Shown: positions 25,760 to 37,779 of the stretch, piece by piece | Layout of the letters: the number at the start of each line of letters is the position of its first letter | How positions within the stretch are numbered: position 1 is the first letter of the stretch | Source of the DNA: Daphnia carinata | Lineage: Eukaryota > Arthropoda > Branchiopoda > Diplostraca > Daphniidae | Length of the DNA stretch: 64,000 nt | Direction: 5' to 3' | NCBI RefSeq assembly: GCF_022539665.2 | Contig: NC_081331.1 | Coordinates: 8,215,534-8,279,533 of the forward strand | Position numbers and translations under genes: made by a program | Notes under the pieces: generated by a model | The model's database searches: none | Told to the model about the DNA's origin: nothing | What the model saw: the letters and a program-made list of their open reading frames with translations, nothing else

Positions 25760-28700
25760 TTCTGCTCGCGCCCCAAGTTCAGGCAACTCCTTTTCGAGAC
25801 GCCCTTCATGCGCTGTCGTCTAGAAATGTTCTTGCCATAGACAAGAAAGTAATGAATATTGTTAATGCTAACTTCAGTAAAGATCGACGCTTGGGCCTCT
25901 ACTTTTAATTATTGTAGTCAGAACACGGTCCACTAACGCTAAACAAAAACACACAATAGAAATGAATTTGATTTAAATAGAAATATAATCGCGGTTCATG
26001 TGCGACAAATAACATAGAACTGAGTTTCTTTAAAATGTTCATTGTAATTTTACATGCAAACGAATTTTTCAACTATGTTAGGCTTTCCTGCCGAAAATTG
26101 ATATGCAATTTATTTCCTGTAACGAGAATGACTGCAACTTAAGCAGTCATTAGAATGACTCAATTTGTAAGTGTTTACTAGTCTAATTGACCAAAATATG
26201 ATTTCAACCTGCAGGAGATTGACAACGGCCAATTCCGAAAAGAATGAAGATGTGTGCCGTGTTTCATTAAGCAATCACCGAACTATCACTATAGCAGCTT
26301 GCACGGGGTTTGGCAGCAGTTCACGTTATTCGCCTCAAAAAGCTTTGCGGAAATTATTGCCTGCATAGCGTTTCAACATCTGTGCAATACCTCGTGAAGT
26401 TTACTACCCTTGTTTCAAAAGTATAGCATTCAAATTATTAACCTGGTGGATGTGAAGATTTTTATCCCTACCCCGCTTTAAAAGATCAATAAACTTACCA
26501 ACAAAACCGCTTTATATTTTAATGGCTATTGTTTGCGAGGTTCATGATTTGATCAAACCCGTTTGCCATAAAATAACACGATATCCTAAATAAGCGGTAT
26601 CCTAATGACATAACGCATGTCGCATGATGCATGGTTTTACGAAATCAAATCGTTCTCGGTAACCGCCTTTACATAGACGAGTTTCATAGGAGCAGGTGAC
26701 TATTGGCGGATTGCAAAAAAAAAAGAGAATCAGCTCTAAATCGTTTCAGGCTATTTCTTAATGCTTTCCATTTGCGCACTTTGCGACTCAAGTAACATTT
26801 TTATTGGTTAAGTACAGGAATATCTTAAAAGAATGAAAAGTAAGAAAGTACGGTACATCATATCAATTTGGAATCCACACTAGGTTGTTGTGTTCGACCT
26901 TGCTATTTTGCCGAAGGCAATAGCGGACGCCTTTATAGCCGAATCCCTCCCCAGATCGACTCTCTCGCAGGAGTCGACTGAGCAGTTGATCCAGCTCAAC
27001 AAACGATCACCCGCAAAGTAGACCAATCCAGCAAATAAGTCTTCAATTGGTTTCCACTTACTTGTATACTGCTTTCTCTAGTATAGGTAACGCTTGTCAG
27101 AGAAAGCTTATCATTATAGTTTTCTTACCTTACCAATAGCCATGACCTTTTTTCCATTTTTATACCTTAACAACTGATTTAGGTCCAATTCTGTATGAAT
27201 AACTTCCTATAATCACCAGCTGCAGAATGCAGCTAAAAATCTTTTGCGATATTTATGGTGAAAGCTTATCTAGCTGAACTGGATTTTGATGTTAAAACTT
27301 CTGTTAAAATAGCTATTGGGCTATTGGTCGATTCATTAGCCCTCGTTGGTAAACGACAACAATTGCCTGGCATTGGATATAAAAAAGCAGCCAGCGGAAT
27401 TTTAAAATGAAAATTGACGTTCCAAAGAGATGACATTTGTAAACTATTTGTTATTTTACTTAAACAAAAAAATGGTGTTCCAATCCTTTTATGGAAGGAG
27501 CTGAGCTATACTGTCGCGGAACACGCCACGACACCGTACGTCGACCAAATTTTGTATTACCAAAGCAGCTTGAATTGCTTTTCGTTTTGACTAGATTGTT
27601 ATTTTCCTTATTCAGAACAAAATTTCAAAGGAATTTCCACTAAACAGAGTTAGGACATCTTCTTTCTATTGGGCGTCAAATACGTGTTGTACGGTCAAAA
27701 AATAGCGACCAATAGGCTGTGCTAGAACTTTGGTGCGCATTTTCATTAAGCTTTTCATCAAATAAGTTCATTAGTCTGTTAAATGTGACTTCATTGATAC
27801 TGTGAAACAGTAGTCAAACTGTTTCTCTCTTATTTGCACGCTTATTTTTTAGTGATGCACACAACCTTACCGGATTTCTTCGATTTTTTGGTTGCTAATC
27901 AACGTTGTTTGATTCATGGCACCTTTTCAAAAACTCGATTGCTGTAGACAGAAATCTAATGGACGCCAAGAATCTTTACACTGCAAACAGAAGGCTTTCT
28001 TTAGCCCAATATTGCACGTGCATCAGCGCAAGATCGGACGAAAGGAGAGGCGCTATCACACCTTATAAGAACAGGTAAAGCTTTAAGCCACTTGGCAAAG
28101 ACCATATATAGCACTATGTAGCGCGCTCCGTGTGCGTCTATCCGCTTTCGCATTTGGAATTCAGCCAAAGGAGTTGACCTTGACTTGAAGCTCGGACATT
28201 TTCGAAACTGATTTTATCTTTTATTTTAAATAGCTGCACTACCGGCTCATACCTATGTATGGAAGTACTGATGTCTTTCTGTATTTAAAATGAAAAAAAA
28301 AAGGTCTCGTCAGCATTCGAGATAATTTTTTAAACACTAAAATAATCGCATATTTCTGTTTCTCTTGACTTCCATAACATTGATTAAATTAACGAAAAAA
28401 CGTATTTCTTTTATTCTGTTCATTGCTATAATTTTATTCCTCTTTGGTTTTCTAAGGGAGTTTACAGGCCCTTTATTACACTCCCGTTTTTTGAGGTTAT
28501 AGAACTTTTTACTTATACCTTTAAAACGGAATTACAGATCTTGATGCTAGATAGCTAGTAATTAACACCTCGTGGAACTACTGATTATGAGTTTAACATT
28601 TTTATGTATTATTTGCGGGAACGCGCCATTTCGTGTTTTCTGGAAAAAGGCGCGTAGCTACTCACTCCATATTGCACAGATCACTCCGTTTTCCCGTTTA

Positions 28701-29875
28701 TCAGCTGATAGCTATTGGGGTGCTAGCGCCGCCAGTGTTAACTATTTAAAAATAACTAATACCTTCTTAAAACAAGTGGCTGTAAACCCTTTATATAACG
28801 AAGTCGAACGTGGGTGGCGCTATTTTCCGTCGAAAACCAGAATGTTGTCTTACTCTTTTTTGTTTTCGCCGCATCACTAATCATACATTGTCCTTTACAA
28901 ACATTGTTGTCACACCAAACACAAACCAGTGACACCAACTAATACAACTCGAAAATTTTCACAACTACACCTCTGCACAAGATAAAAAAATAAATAAAAA
29001 TAAAACATAACCATGAGGGACCTGCCGCACGCCGCAATTTGATTATTCATAATACTTCCTAAATATTTTTGTTGAAATTTGATAAAATTCACAAAAATTG
29101 AAAAGACTTACTATTAAGCGTTATTTTCCTCAGAAATGGAAGCATGTATCACTTGTAATCTTCTTGTGACTTCCTCTCTAAGAATAAAAACGGCAGTAGA
29201 GAAAGACACAAAGTAAAACTAAACAAGCAAAAAAAAAAAAAGGTTACGGTACGGACAACCAGTGTCCTATACACTTTGAATTCTCACCACTGTCCTTTTT
29301 TAAAAAATATAATACGAATAAAATGGTTTTTTTTTAGTCAACGATTACGCGCTGCTCCATTGAAATAGCAGTTTCTCATACTTTCCCATCAAAATCCTGC
29401 TAAGGTTTTGGTGGGGTGTCTATTGCTCTGGTGCAGCAGTCTAGTGAGTCCCAAGCAATAGGGACGTAAAGCATTAAAGCATTTTTTTTTTAATGATTGC
29501 ATTTTATAAAACTCTTCTAGTTGGTGATGATTTTGTTTTCGTTTGCCAATTTTTCAACAATATTGCGTTACCTTACCGCCAAAATCCACAAACAAGCTAA
29601 TGCTAATACTGTGGTTACCTACTACCTAAAAAGCAATGCATGCCTTTTTAGGTTCCACTCGCTACAAAATGGCCGGGTGACCGAAAATCGAGAGGCGGCC
29701 CTTCAGACCACTGTAAGCATAAGTTACAGCTAAGCTAGGCATTTTTTTCATAGTTACATGAATGGAAATTTTTTCTAACTCGACGAATTTGATAAGATGA
29801 AATAGTTTTAAAAGAAACAAAATTTGCCATCGCTAGTTACCTTTTGTGGTTAGGTGTTTCCAATTGCTATGTTGT
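25760..29875. other. 4.1 kb without recognised genes
   Basis: Upstream of Drak. Only short frames without motifs were seen, for example 28572-28880 on the plus strand. It may contain the Drak promoter and 5' UTR on its left side. Confidence 0.45.
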
Positions 29876-29877
29876 TT

Positions 29878-30758
29878 CCCAGACAACAATTGTAAGCCAG
29901 AAGATATCCTAAATCCGTCTCACTAGGACAACCAGGACTGGGCCGATATAGGCGTGCTAATAGATGTGCTTCAGCCACCGTTGTTGTCTAGGAAAATCAC
30001 AACATCTTTTCCTGACTTCTTTAGTCCCACATTTGGCCAAATCCTGTGTTGCCAGTTTTGACATACATGAAATTCAAACGTAGAATGTTCAAATTTTATT
30101 CTTTGCAACTAATATAGTAAGTAAATTGATATGTAAATTTCATGAAATGAGGGAGTTAGAAAAATATATTTTATTTAGCATAAAAAATGCTCAAAACAAG
30201 CATTAGTTATGATAGGACTATTATCTCAAATAATTCATTTTCTTAAAATATTTACCAATCATAATTGAGTTTCAAAATCTGAAAAAATTTAGCCTAATTT
30301 GTATAATTACTTTTAAAGGATCGAGGGTCTAACTTAATTTCGACTTTAACTTTATGTTTAAAAATTTTTTTTGTGACCTGTTGTCGAAAAAAAACTTGCA
30401 TAAAGTATTTTTCTGTTTCTATTGTATTGCTTGAAAATTATATGTTTTACAGGTATAGTAAGGTCAAGTGGAAAGAGCGTCCGACTGTGATGCGGGAGAT
30501 CCGAGTTCGATACCAGCTACAGCCATACCTTTTAAAATTATATTATTAAGCGGTCCAAAAGTGGTCCAATTCACCGCTTAAACTTATTGTGGACGACTGG
30601 TAAAAGACGCACACGGGCTCCGTTTCTGCCGGACATTTAGATGTGCAGAAGGCAGCCAAAACACGTCATTTATGAATTTCACCGCGTCTTATGTACGTCC
30701 TAGTGGTCCAATGAGGACCAAAAATTGTCGTCTAAAGGACAGCAGTGTGCTGTGTGGG
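29878..30758. mobile_element. Non-autonomous DNA transposon, CCC...GGG termini, copy 2
   Basis: The left end is CCCAGACAACA and the right end TGCTGTGTGGG; the dinucleotide TT flanks both ends (29876-29877, 30759-30760). The body 30130-30440 aligns with 3330-3640 of copy 1, including the shared words AACAAGCATTAGTTATGATA and TGTTGTCGAAAAAAA. A tRNA-like module follows, as in copy 1. There is no coding capacity. Divergence between the two copies is considerable, so both are old. Confidence 0.75.
30453..30525 (+). repeat. tRNA-like module in the second CCC...GGG element
   Basis: A-box-like GGTCAAGTGGAAAGAGCGT and B-box-like GAGTTCGATACC, ending CTACAGCCA. Same position and order as the module at 3651-3722. 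Not a functional tRNA as far as the arms can be paired by eye. Confidence 0.6.
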
Positions 30759-31568
30759 TTACATATCTAGTTTCTGTTGCATTTATGCATTTAGTTGTTG
30801 GCTTTCCGCAGACTGCTTCACCACATTATTTGTTGGCTTTCAACAAAATGTTTCACTGCCTTAGAATGGTATAGGAGATATGATACGAGTACTACTGCAA
30901 TTCTAAAAACTTAACTAGGTGAAAACCTGCTGTGCAGTGGAATATAGTGACAAGGACTATTATAACTTTCCAAAGTCATAATTTTTATGATAGAATAAGA
31001 CAAAACTTTTAATGAAATGAGCTTTATGTTGTAAAAAAAATTCTGTATTCAAATCAGATTGTATTTCCTTAAAAATATTTTTGCACCACAAGTAGAATCA
31101 GGATAGGCAGGCAGAATTGGGCGCATTGGGGTCGATATCAGAACAACCGGGAAAAACAATTCGATCAACCTGATTGGGTTGGGAGCATACAAAGTTCACC
31201 CTGTACCTCTAAGATAATGCCCATTCCACCCGATGCCCCAAATTGCTAACGCCGATTGGCTCGGGCTCGATCCCTGCTTCTATCTCATCTCCTATACCTT
31301 GTACATGCCTTCATGCGATAATCTCGTCCATTTTCCAAACTGAGCAGCCAAAACGCTATCAGTTGCAAAATATCAACGCCATCTCTTGTTCACAAATACT
31401 TTCGTTATTTGTTTACGTTTATGTATGCATTACAATTTTTTAATTTTCATAAATTTTATTTTGTTATGGGGAATGTGATTTAGGTAAACAACGATGTGTT
31501 TTCATAGAAATTTACAATAGAAACTGAGAATAGATAGTAATTCGTCGTTACCATTGCAACAGTATATA

Positions 31569-32377
31569 GGGGAGACTGGGGTGAGCCGGGACAGTGGGTG
31601 AAGTGGGACAGCTAGAGGAAAAATAGAAGTAATTGATTTAAAATTTCAAAAAAATATATGTTATTAGTATTTGTGTTTCCTATTTAGGGTAAAAGTTTTA
31701 AACGAATATGTGAAAAAATACGAAAGTTATGTAGAAAATTTAAAAAACGGTATTTTTTTCCTTAAATTTTTCGCCGCCATTTAGTGTTTTTCTTCACAAT
31801 ACTACAAGTAGTTAATATTTTATACATACAAACAGGTAGTCTATTCATTTCTCTATCGTTTGCAAAAAAAAATTTAATTTTAGGACCATTATTTTGAGGG
31901 GAAATTGTATTTTTACCAAAAGACTTTTTTTGGGGCTAGTTGGGACAGCAAATGTGCCTGAAATTGAACAGTAGTGGGTGGAGTTAAAGGCGGAGCTACA
32001 AAAACAGCGTTGCATTAATTAGTAAAAAAGTTACATTTCTAACTAACTTACTTTTTAAAAAAAAAGAGTATATCTAGTAGTATCCTACTGATTTATTACA
32101 ATTTTTTAAATGTATTTTATGAGTATAAACTTAGGGTGTCCCACATCACCCACCCTGGTGTCCCAATTCACCCAACACCATAGGCTCCTCCCTCAAATTT
32201 TTCAAAACTTTAAAAATCTGTAAAACGTAAATTATTTATTATAAAAATCGGGAAAAAAACACGGAGGTAAAGAAAGGTACAACAAAAATATAAATCCAGT
32301 CAAAAATAAAATCAAGCAATTTGTGAAGGAGTTATGGAACAAAAACAAAAGGTGTCCCAAATCACCCCAGTCTCCCC
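31569..32377. mobile_element. 809-bp Tc1/mariner-type MITE with TA duplication
   Basis: Both ends carry GGGGAGACTGGGGTGA as inverted repeats, followed by GGGACA-type words that recur inside. TA lies at both flanks (31567-31568 and 32378-32379). There is no transposase frame. The ends and TA target fit a Tc1/mariner-pogo-type non-autonomous element. Confidence 0.88.
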
Positions 32378-32405
32378 TACGGGTATTTTTTGTGCGCTGC
32401 AATAC

Positions 32406-32810
32406 CAGTGTTCTGTCGAATAAGACTTTCGAATAAAATTTCGAATAGAATAACGCAAAAAATCGAATATGTTATTCGTTATTCGTCGAATAAAAATGTC
32501 CTTATTCGTATTCGTTATTCCTATTTGTTGTAAATTCGTATTGTATCATTTCGAATACAATTTCGAATAAGTAATATTTTCGTAGGACAGGAAGTCTTGT
32601 TTTAATTGCTGTCCTGTTTTTTTCTGAAGGTGGTTCAATGCCATTTTTATTCGATATTTGATACGAAAATTTATTCGTTATTCGTTATTCGAAAATTATT
32701 CGTATTCGCGCTTAAAACGTCCATTTTATTCGTTATTCGTATTCGTTTACGTTGCTTATTCGTATTCGTTTACAAACGAATCAAGTTTTTTCTTATTCGA
32801 CAATACACTG
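32406..32810. mobile_element. 405-bp hAT-type MITE with perfect 8-bp target duplication
   Basis: Ends are CAGTGTTCTGTCGAATAA and its inverted form TTATTCGACAATACACTG. The flanking octamer TGCAATAC is identical on both sides (32398-32405 and 32811-32818). An 8-bp duplication and CAGTG ends are typical of hAT elements. The interior consists largely of TTATTCG words. Confidence 0.93.
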
Positions 32811-32977
32811 TGCAATACTTAATACTTTATTACAAAAAAAAATAATTTTGAAAATTTACTGTGACATTACTTGTGTTAGGAGGAATTTAATAGCTAAATT
32901 TTTATTACATTAAACTTAAAAAAAAATACAGAAAAACCCACACAATTTTAAAGTGGTCGTTTTTCTCTTCACAGTAG

Positions 32978-33735
32978 CAGTGTACTGTCGAATAAGAAAA
33001 AACTTTGATTCGTTTGTAAACGAATACGAATAAGCCATGTTCTGGCCGAGAAGACTGAATAAGTTTTATTCGGCGAAATACCGACCCATTAGACGAGGGG
33101 CTGTTTACTACAAACTGGGCGCCTATCCAACACATTTTATGAATTGTTGTTCAAAAAATTATTTATCTTTGTATTTATCTGTACGAAATTAAATAATGCT
33201 AATCACACTAAGAAAAATAAAATAAATGGAACTAATTTTTCTAATAGTATACTTGTACAGTATATTGAAGAAAAATGTGACGGTTTTTCTTATGCTTTGT
33301 TTGCCATAGCTGACACGTTTTTCTGCAACTTCCTGTACAGGTGGTTGCTACACTAGAAAATATTTTCCAAATGTCTTATATGAAGATGAAAATTTAGTAG
33401 TCGGTCTCTACTGCATTCATTTAACACTGAGCGGGTCTAAAACGAAGGAATAGGTGTGTGGTTTCTTTACAGAAGAGGCAGGTGTTTATGTTGGGCTCTA
33501 TCTACTCTTATGTAGATCCTAACTAAACAAAGGGGTAGATTTGACAGCAGTCTTGTGGAAAAATGAAATATTTTATTGATTTTCTAAACGAAAAATAAGA
33601 AGCAGTACAAGTGAATACGAATAGCGAATAATGAACAACGAATAAAACAGACGTTTTATTATTCGAATACAAATAATTTTATTACGATTAACAAGTAAAT
33701 TTTTGAATTAAATATCAAATACGAAATGGAATTTA
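32978..33735. mobile_element. Degenerate second copy of the TTATTCG hAT MITE, split
   Basis: Starts with CAGTGTACTGTCGAATAAG and matches the right half of 32406-32810 in reverse orientation over about 60 bp. Related sequence resumes at about 33610-33735. About 500 bp of unrelated DNA lies between, so the copy looks interrupted or rearranged. The right terminus is not recognisable. Confidence 0.55.
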
Positions 33736-34985
33736 GCAACAGCAAGGGCATTAACAAGTTCTTTTTCAAATTCGTGTATTTCGTCGCTGGTCGGTGATTC
33801 TAAGTTTTTAGCTAGAGCAACCCACACTGCACGACGGGCTCCTAAGTACCTCTGCAGAACCTTCTACTGCCCACCTCAGTCTTCTCCATAATCGTCCTAA
33901 ATTCCTCTTAGAACCTTCTTTTTGGTCACCTGGTAGCTGCCTGACAGGCTCTTCAGTCCCTCTTACGTCATCCTCAGCTAGTACCAAGAACCTCCCATGG
34001 TGATAAAAATTGTGTGACATATGTGTTCGATATACCTAGCTGCTGTATATCAGCTTCATGGCATTTGGATGTAATTAAAACATAATATGAATATTAAACG
34101 ACAACAGAATATTTGACACATTCAATTTCAAAAACCTTATCTTTAATTGGGATTCGCGGTGAAATAGGACTGAACCGAAATAGGATTTGGAGAAATAGGA
34201 CTGACTTTAAAAATATTTTAGGACAGTCCTGTTTCTCCACGGCATTTGTCCTATTTCTCTTTAGAGATAGCTCTATTCCTTTTACTTTGTTCCAATTGGA
34301 ACGATGAGCCTCCAATCCAGTAGACAATACATTGCGTAAAGCGTCGGCTTATATCCATTTCCCTTTTTAAAAAACCGATGGTCGTAACTCATTACATAAA
34401 TGGTTCTCAAAACTTTTTTCTATTATTCTTTCTTTGATTTAATAGAGTTCATTTAACAAAATACTATCAGAGCAAAATCAGAAATATTTATTACTTATAT
34501 TGCACTTTTTGTGGTCACAACAAACTTTTCCAATTGCACTAATGTTTTACTATTTCATACTACTATCGATAATATACAGCTTTTACATATTCTGATTTTG
34601 CTCTAATAGTATTTCATTAATAATTTATTAATTACCAGGAAATTAAATGTCCAGTTACGAGGAGGTGCAATACGTTAGTCCATAGGCATTTTTTAGGTGG
34701 TATGATTGAAATCGATCTGTTTCCCGTTTTACAACTGAATGGTATGACAGCGAATTTCATTTTTCAGTAAACTACGTATTTCCACCGCTAATGGCTGTTT
34801 CCTACTTTTAACCTGAAATTTCTAGTATACAAGCAATTGTCGCATATTCGGACCCGATGTTACAGGATTCGGTTTTCCAGATTTTGAATTTAGTTATTAG
34901 AAAAAAAGGCAAAATGTTGGCGCTAAGCACTTGACTGACATGGTAGTAACCTCCAAAACCGTCACGATGTTGGCTCGGATCATAT

Positions 34986-35415
34986 TGCTGTACCATACGA
35001 TCCACACCGTGACGTCAGCTGATAGCTCTTATTTCACTTATTGTAGTGCTCAACCTCTATCCTATTGAAAGAGTTTGATTGTTTGTGTTTTTAATTATTT
35101 CTTTAGGTTGCTTTTGTGAGATTATTAACGTTAGCGATTAATTTTTGCAACTCACACATTGTCTTCGTTATTCGCGTGAAAAGCAGCCGCCTTAATAATT
35201 TATTGAATAAACAATGGTAAACCCCAAAATTTACATTATCTAGCAATTTTACTTGATTTTGTATATTTCTTTGAAACAGTCAAATGTTTTTGTGATACTT
35301 TAAAACGCACGAGTCTTACTTTCATGGAGAGATCACCTAAAGCCCTCCTGAGCATATCACCAACAATTTCTTGAATTGAAAATATTGGCATGTTCCTCCA
35401 TAATTTTCCAGCTTC
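34986..35415 (-). repeat. Dispersed repeat, copy 2 (first copy at 31-453)
   Basis: Same-orientation match to 31-453. It lies inside the FLYWCH element and overlaps the 3' end of that gene, so the shared piece may include its last coding bases and 3' UTR. Confidence 0.8.
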
Positions 35416-37002
35416 TTGTGGCCTCCCTCAGTATTTCGCTTCATGGTATGGGTAAAGAACAGAAAGTGCCGGGCACGGTCTTGGGCCGTTCCAGCGAAGA
35501 TGGCGCCCTGATACCAGTTGGGTGGGAAGAAATTCTCCACTACAGGAAAGAAAGGGTCATCTTTCCTGGGATTGGCGGGCATAACCCTCGCTCTTTTGTA
35601 ACTGGAATATAAACTTTAATCGTTAACCATAATCATGATATAATTTATTTTTTTATTGTACCTTAAACGACGAGTGGCCAAATCAACATCCGGCATGTGT
35701 CTTCCTTCTATGGACTTGCGTTTCTTCAATTCGGCAAATAAGATCTCCCTGGGGTCCGTAAACTGTTGATCGACGCAGGCTTTCTTCGATTCTCTAAAGA
35801 TGTCAACCTATGTATAAATATTGCAAGTTACACATTTAGAAACTCAAATTAATTTTTTCTAGAAACACTTACCCTTTTCTGGTTTCCAATGTCTGGTGGG
35901 TGATTGTGGGTGTTCTCTTGATCGTGGGGAACAGGGGTGAAGTCAGCATTATCGTAATTAAGCAAACAATCCAAAAGGGGAGTTTTCTTTTGTTTCACGA
36001 TAGCTTTACATGGGTTTCCAGAAGGTCGGGAGGTACAGCGCCATGTATATGTGCTCTTACTGATGGCTTTTTTGCTGAAGCAAAATCCTATAGTAAAAAT
36101 TCCTCTTTTAGTCTTATTCAATTAGCACTTATATTCGAATTATTACCTAATCCATCAGTAAGCTTACGGAGTCCCTTGTTCGTTCCCTCGTCATGAATCT
36201 TGTAGGATGGCTCCGTCGGTTCCTCATACGATGATTGCTAACAAAAACGTTTAGTTAATAAAATACTAAGACATGTTGCGATAGAGAAGAAATATATACC
36301 TCCATTGTCGATTCGCTGGGTTCGGCAAATGTTTCTTCTCTTCTTCCATCGCTTGCATATGAACTCCTTGGGATTGCAGCTTCTGGAGACAGGTCTGGTA
36401 GCTGAGGTTGGGCCCTGTGTCTTCGTCTTGGTGGTGGAACTGGAGGAGTTGACCTAAGAAGAGGAGACAACATAAAAAGAAAAGGAGATACAACAAGACT
36501 CACCAAAGGTGACATTGTCAACGGAGAAATTGGGGAGGTTGGAGAAGACGGAGTTGCTGGACGACGCGGAGAATTAGTCTGAGGAGATGTGCGAGGAGTT
36601 GATCGCTGTCGTGGGACGACGTGGAGAAGCTGGAACTAGAGGCTTTTTCTTGCCTCCGTCGGAAGGGTCGAAAATGCTCCTTGGCTTCAGCAATCACTTA
36701 GGACGACCACCTTCAGCACCAGCAACAGCAACAACAGCTACATCGCCTTTTGATCCCCCAGCTACTGCACCATCAACATCTGCTACATCTTCGGTGGAAC
36801 CTTGGACTGCACTACCATTAGAACACATGGCGCACCGATAAAAGTTGCTGAACTCCTTCCATGAAGGCGAAACACCCTTATGGAAGGTAACACCAGAACA
36901 AAGACGATGGACAGGAACATGGCAGCCTAGGCAAACGCAGAATTGCTTCCGGCCGGTAACACTGGATTTGCATCCCGAACATTGAAAGCGAGCTGAAGAC
37001 AT
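35337..37002 (-). CDS. Element-borne zinc-finger and FLYWCH-domain protein
   Basis: Reading from ATG 37002, the N-terminal part (to about 36740) is a compact Cys/His finger with C-x2-C, C-x-C-x2-C-x3-H-x2-C and C-x2-C spacing, PHD- or RING-like. A Pro/Ser-rich linker follows (about 36460-36690). Downstream exons with good splice sites are 36301-about 36455, 36147-36237, 35873-36087, 35662-35807 and from 35601 leftwards. The exon at 35873-36087 is a FLYWCH-type domain: FCFSKKAISKSTYTWRCTSR, a second cysteine in NPCKAIV, then HNHPP. The following exons (REILFAELKK..., ARVMPANP) match the usual continuation of MULE-associated FLYWCH proteins. The exact junctions around 36505-36700 are uncertain. 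It lies inside long inverted repeats, so it is a transposon gene; DNA binding is inferred from the domains. Confidence 0.65.
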
Positions 37003-37028
37003 GGTAATGGTAAGTGCTAGATCGAAGT

Positions 37029-37367
37029 CTAAGACGAACTATTAAAGTTGTATGGTATTATTGTATCCATATATATAGTCGGCCAAAAAGGGGAGGAGCC
37101 AAACGCTATTACACCTCTCGGCAAATAGGATGGAAGCACTTCTTGCTGTTGCGATGAGTGAAGATTACCTGGATTTACGTAAACCTTTTCTTTCAATTCG
37201 CTGCAGGCAAGCGTCATCAGCTTCCGGGATACAACGTCGTATGGAGTAGTCATTAAATGTGGTGCAACCATAATTCTTAAGCTGCTTAATCCGAAGATCT
37301 CTGACCTTCCTAAATCTTTTCTTTCGATTCGCCGCCGGCAACTATCTTCAACTTCCTTGGCACCCAT
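37029..37367 (-). other. Unrecognised 112-codon frame inside the FLYWCH element
   Basis: ATG at 37367, stop at 37029, same strand as the FLYWCH gene and just upstream. It contains SLRIMVAPHLMTTPYDVVSR and other hydrophobic-basic stretches without a motif I know. It could be a separate element gene or chance. Confidence 0.25.
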
Positions 37368-37709
37368 AAATCTTCTTCATCAATTTTATTTCAATGTCAA
37401 TATAAATATTAACTTAATCCTTTGGCATACGTCACTTGATGAGTAATGCTATGTCATGCTTGGCCATCCACTTCTGTGGTAGAATCCTCTTCTTGGTAAA
37501 GAAGTTGGGGAATTGTTAAAATGTTAAATTACAAATAATTTTTTTTTCGCCCATCTACCATCTCCTCTCTCATCCATTCTCTTGTATCTCAACAGTTCTT
37601 CTTGCTCCTGGTGAGGAACTAGTTTTCATACAGGCGAAGATTCATTAACATTCTTCAACGATTCATAGTTAACTTAACCGCAAATGTTATTAAAAACCTC
37701 AGAAGAAAT

Positions 37710-37779
37710 GCAACCACGGGGAATCGAACACAGGACTACCCATGTCACAGCTTAGAGTGCTACCGATGTGGTAAGACTT
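37710..37779 (-). repeat. tRNA-like sequence in the FLYWCH element
   Basis: On the minus strand: A-box-like CGGTAGCACTC and B-box-like TGTTCGATTCCCCGTGG, ending GTTGC. Spacing fits a tRNA body, but the arms pair poorly. Its head-to-end order is the same as in the two modules of the CCC...GGG family. Confidence 0.5.

Noticed and set aside
25511-25840. Several overlapping frames encoding long Ser-Leu or Arg-Glu repeats
   Set aside because: Translations of the CT microsatellite in both directions.
33808-34020. CCCACACTGCACGACGGG at 33830 as another left end of the CCC...GGG family
   Set aside because: No matching right end or flanking dinucleotide pair was found nearby.
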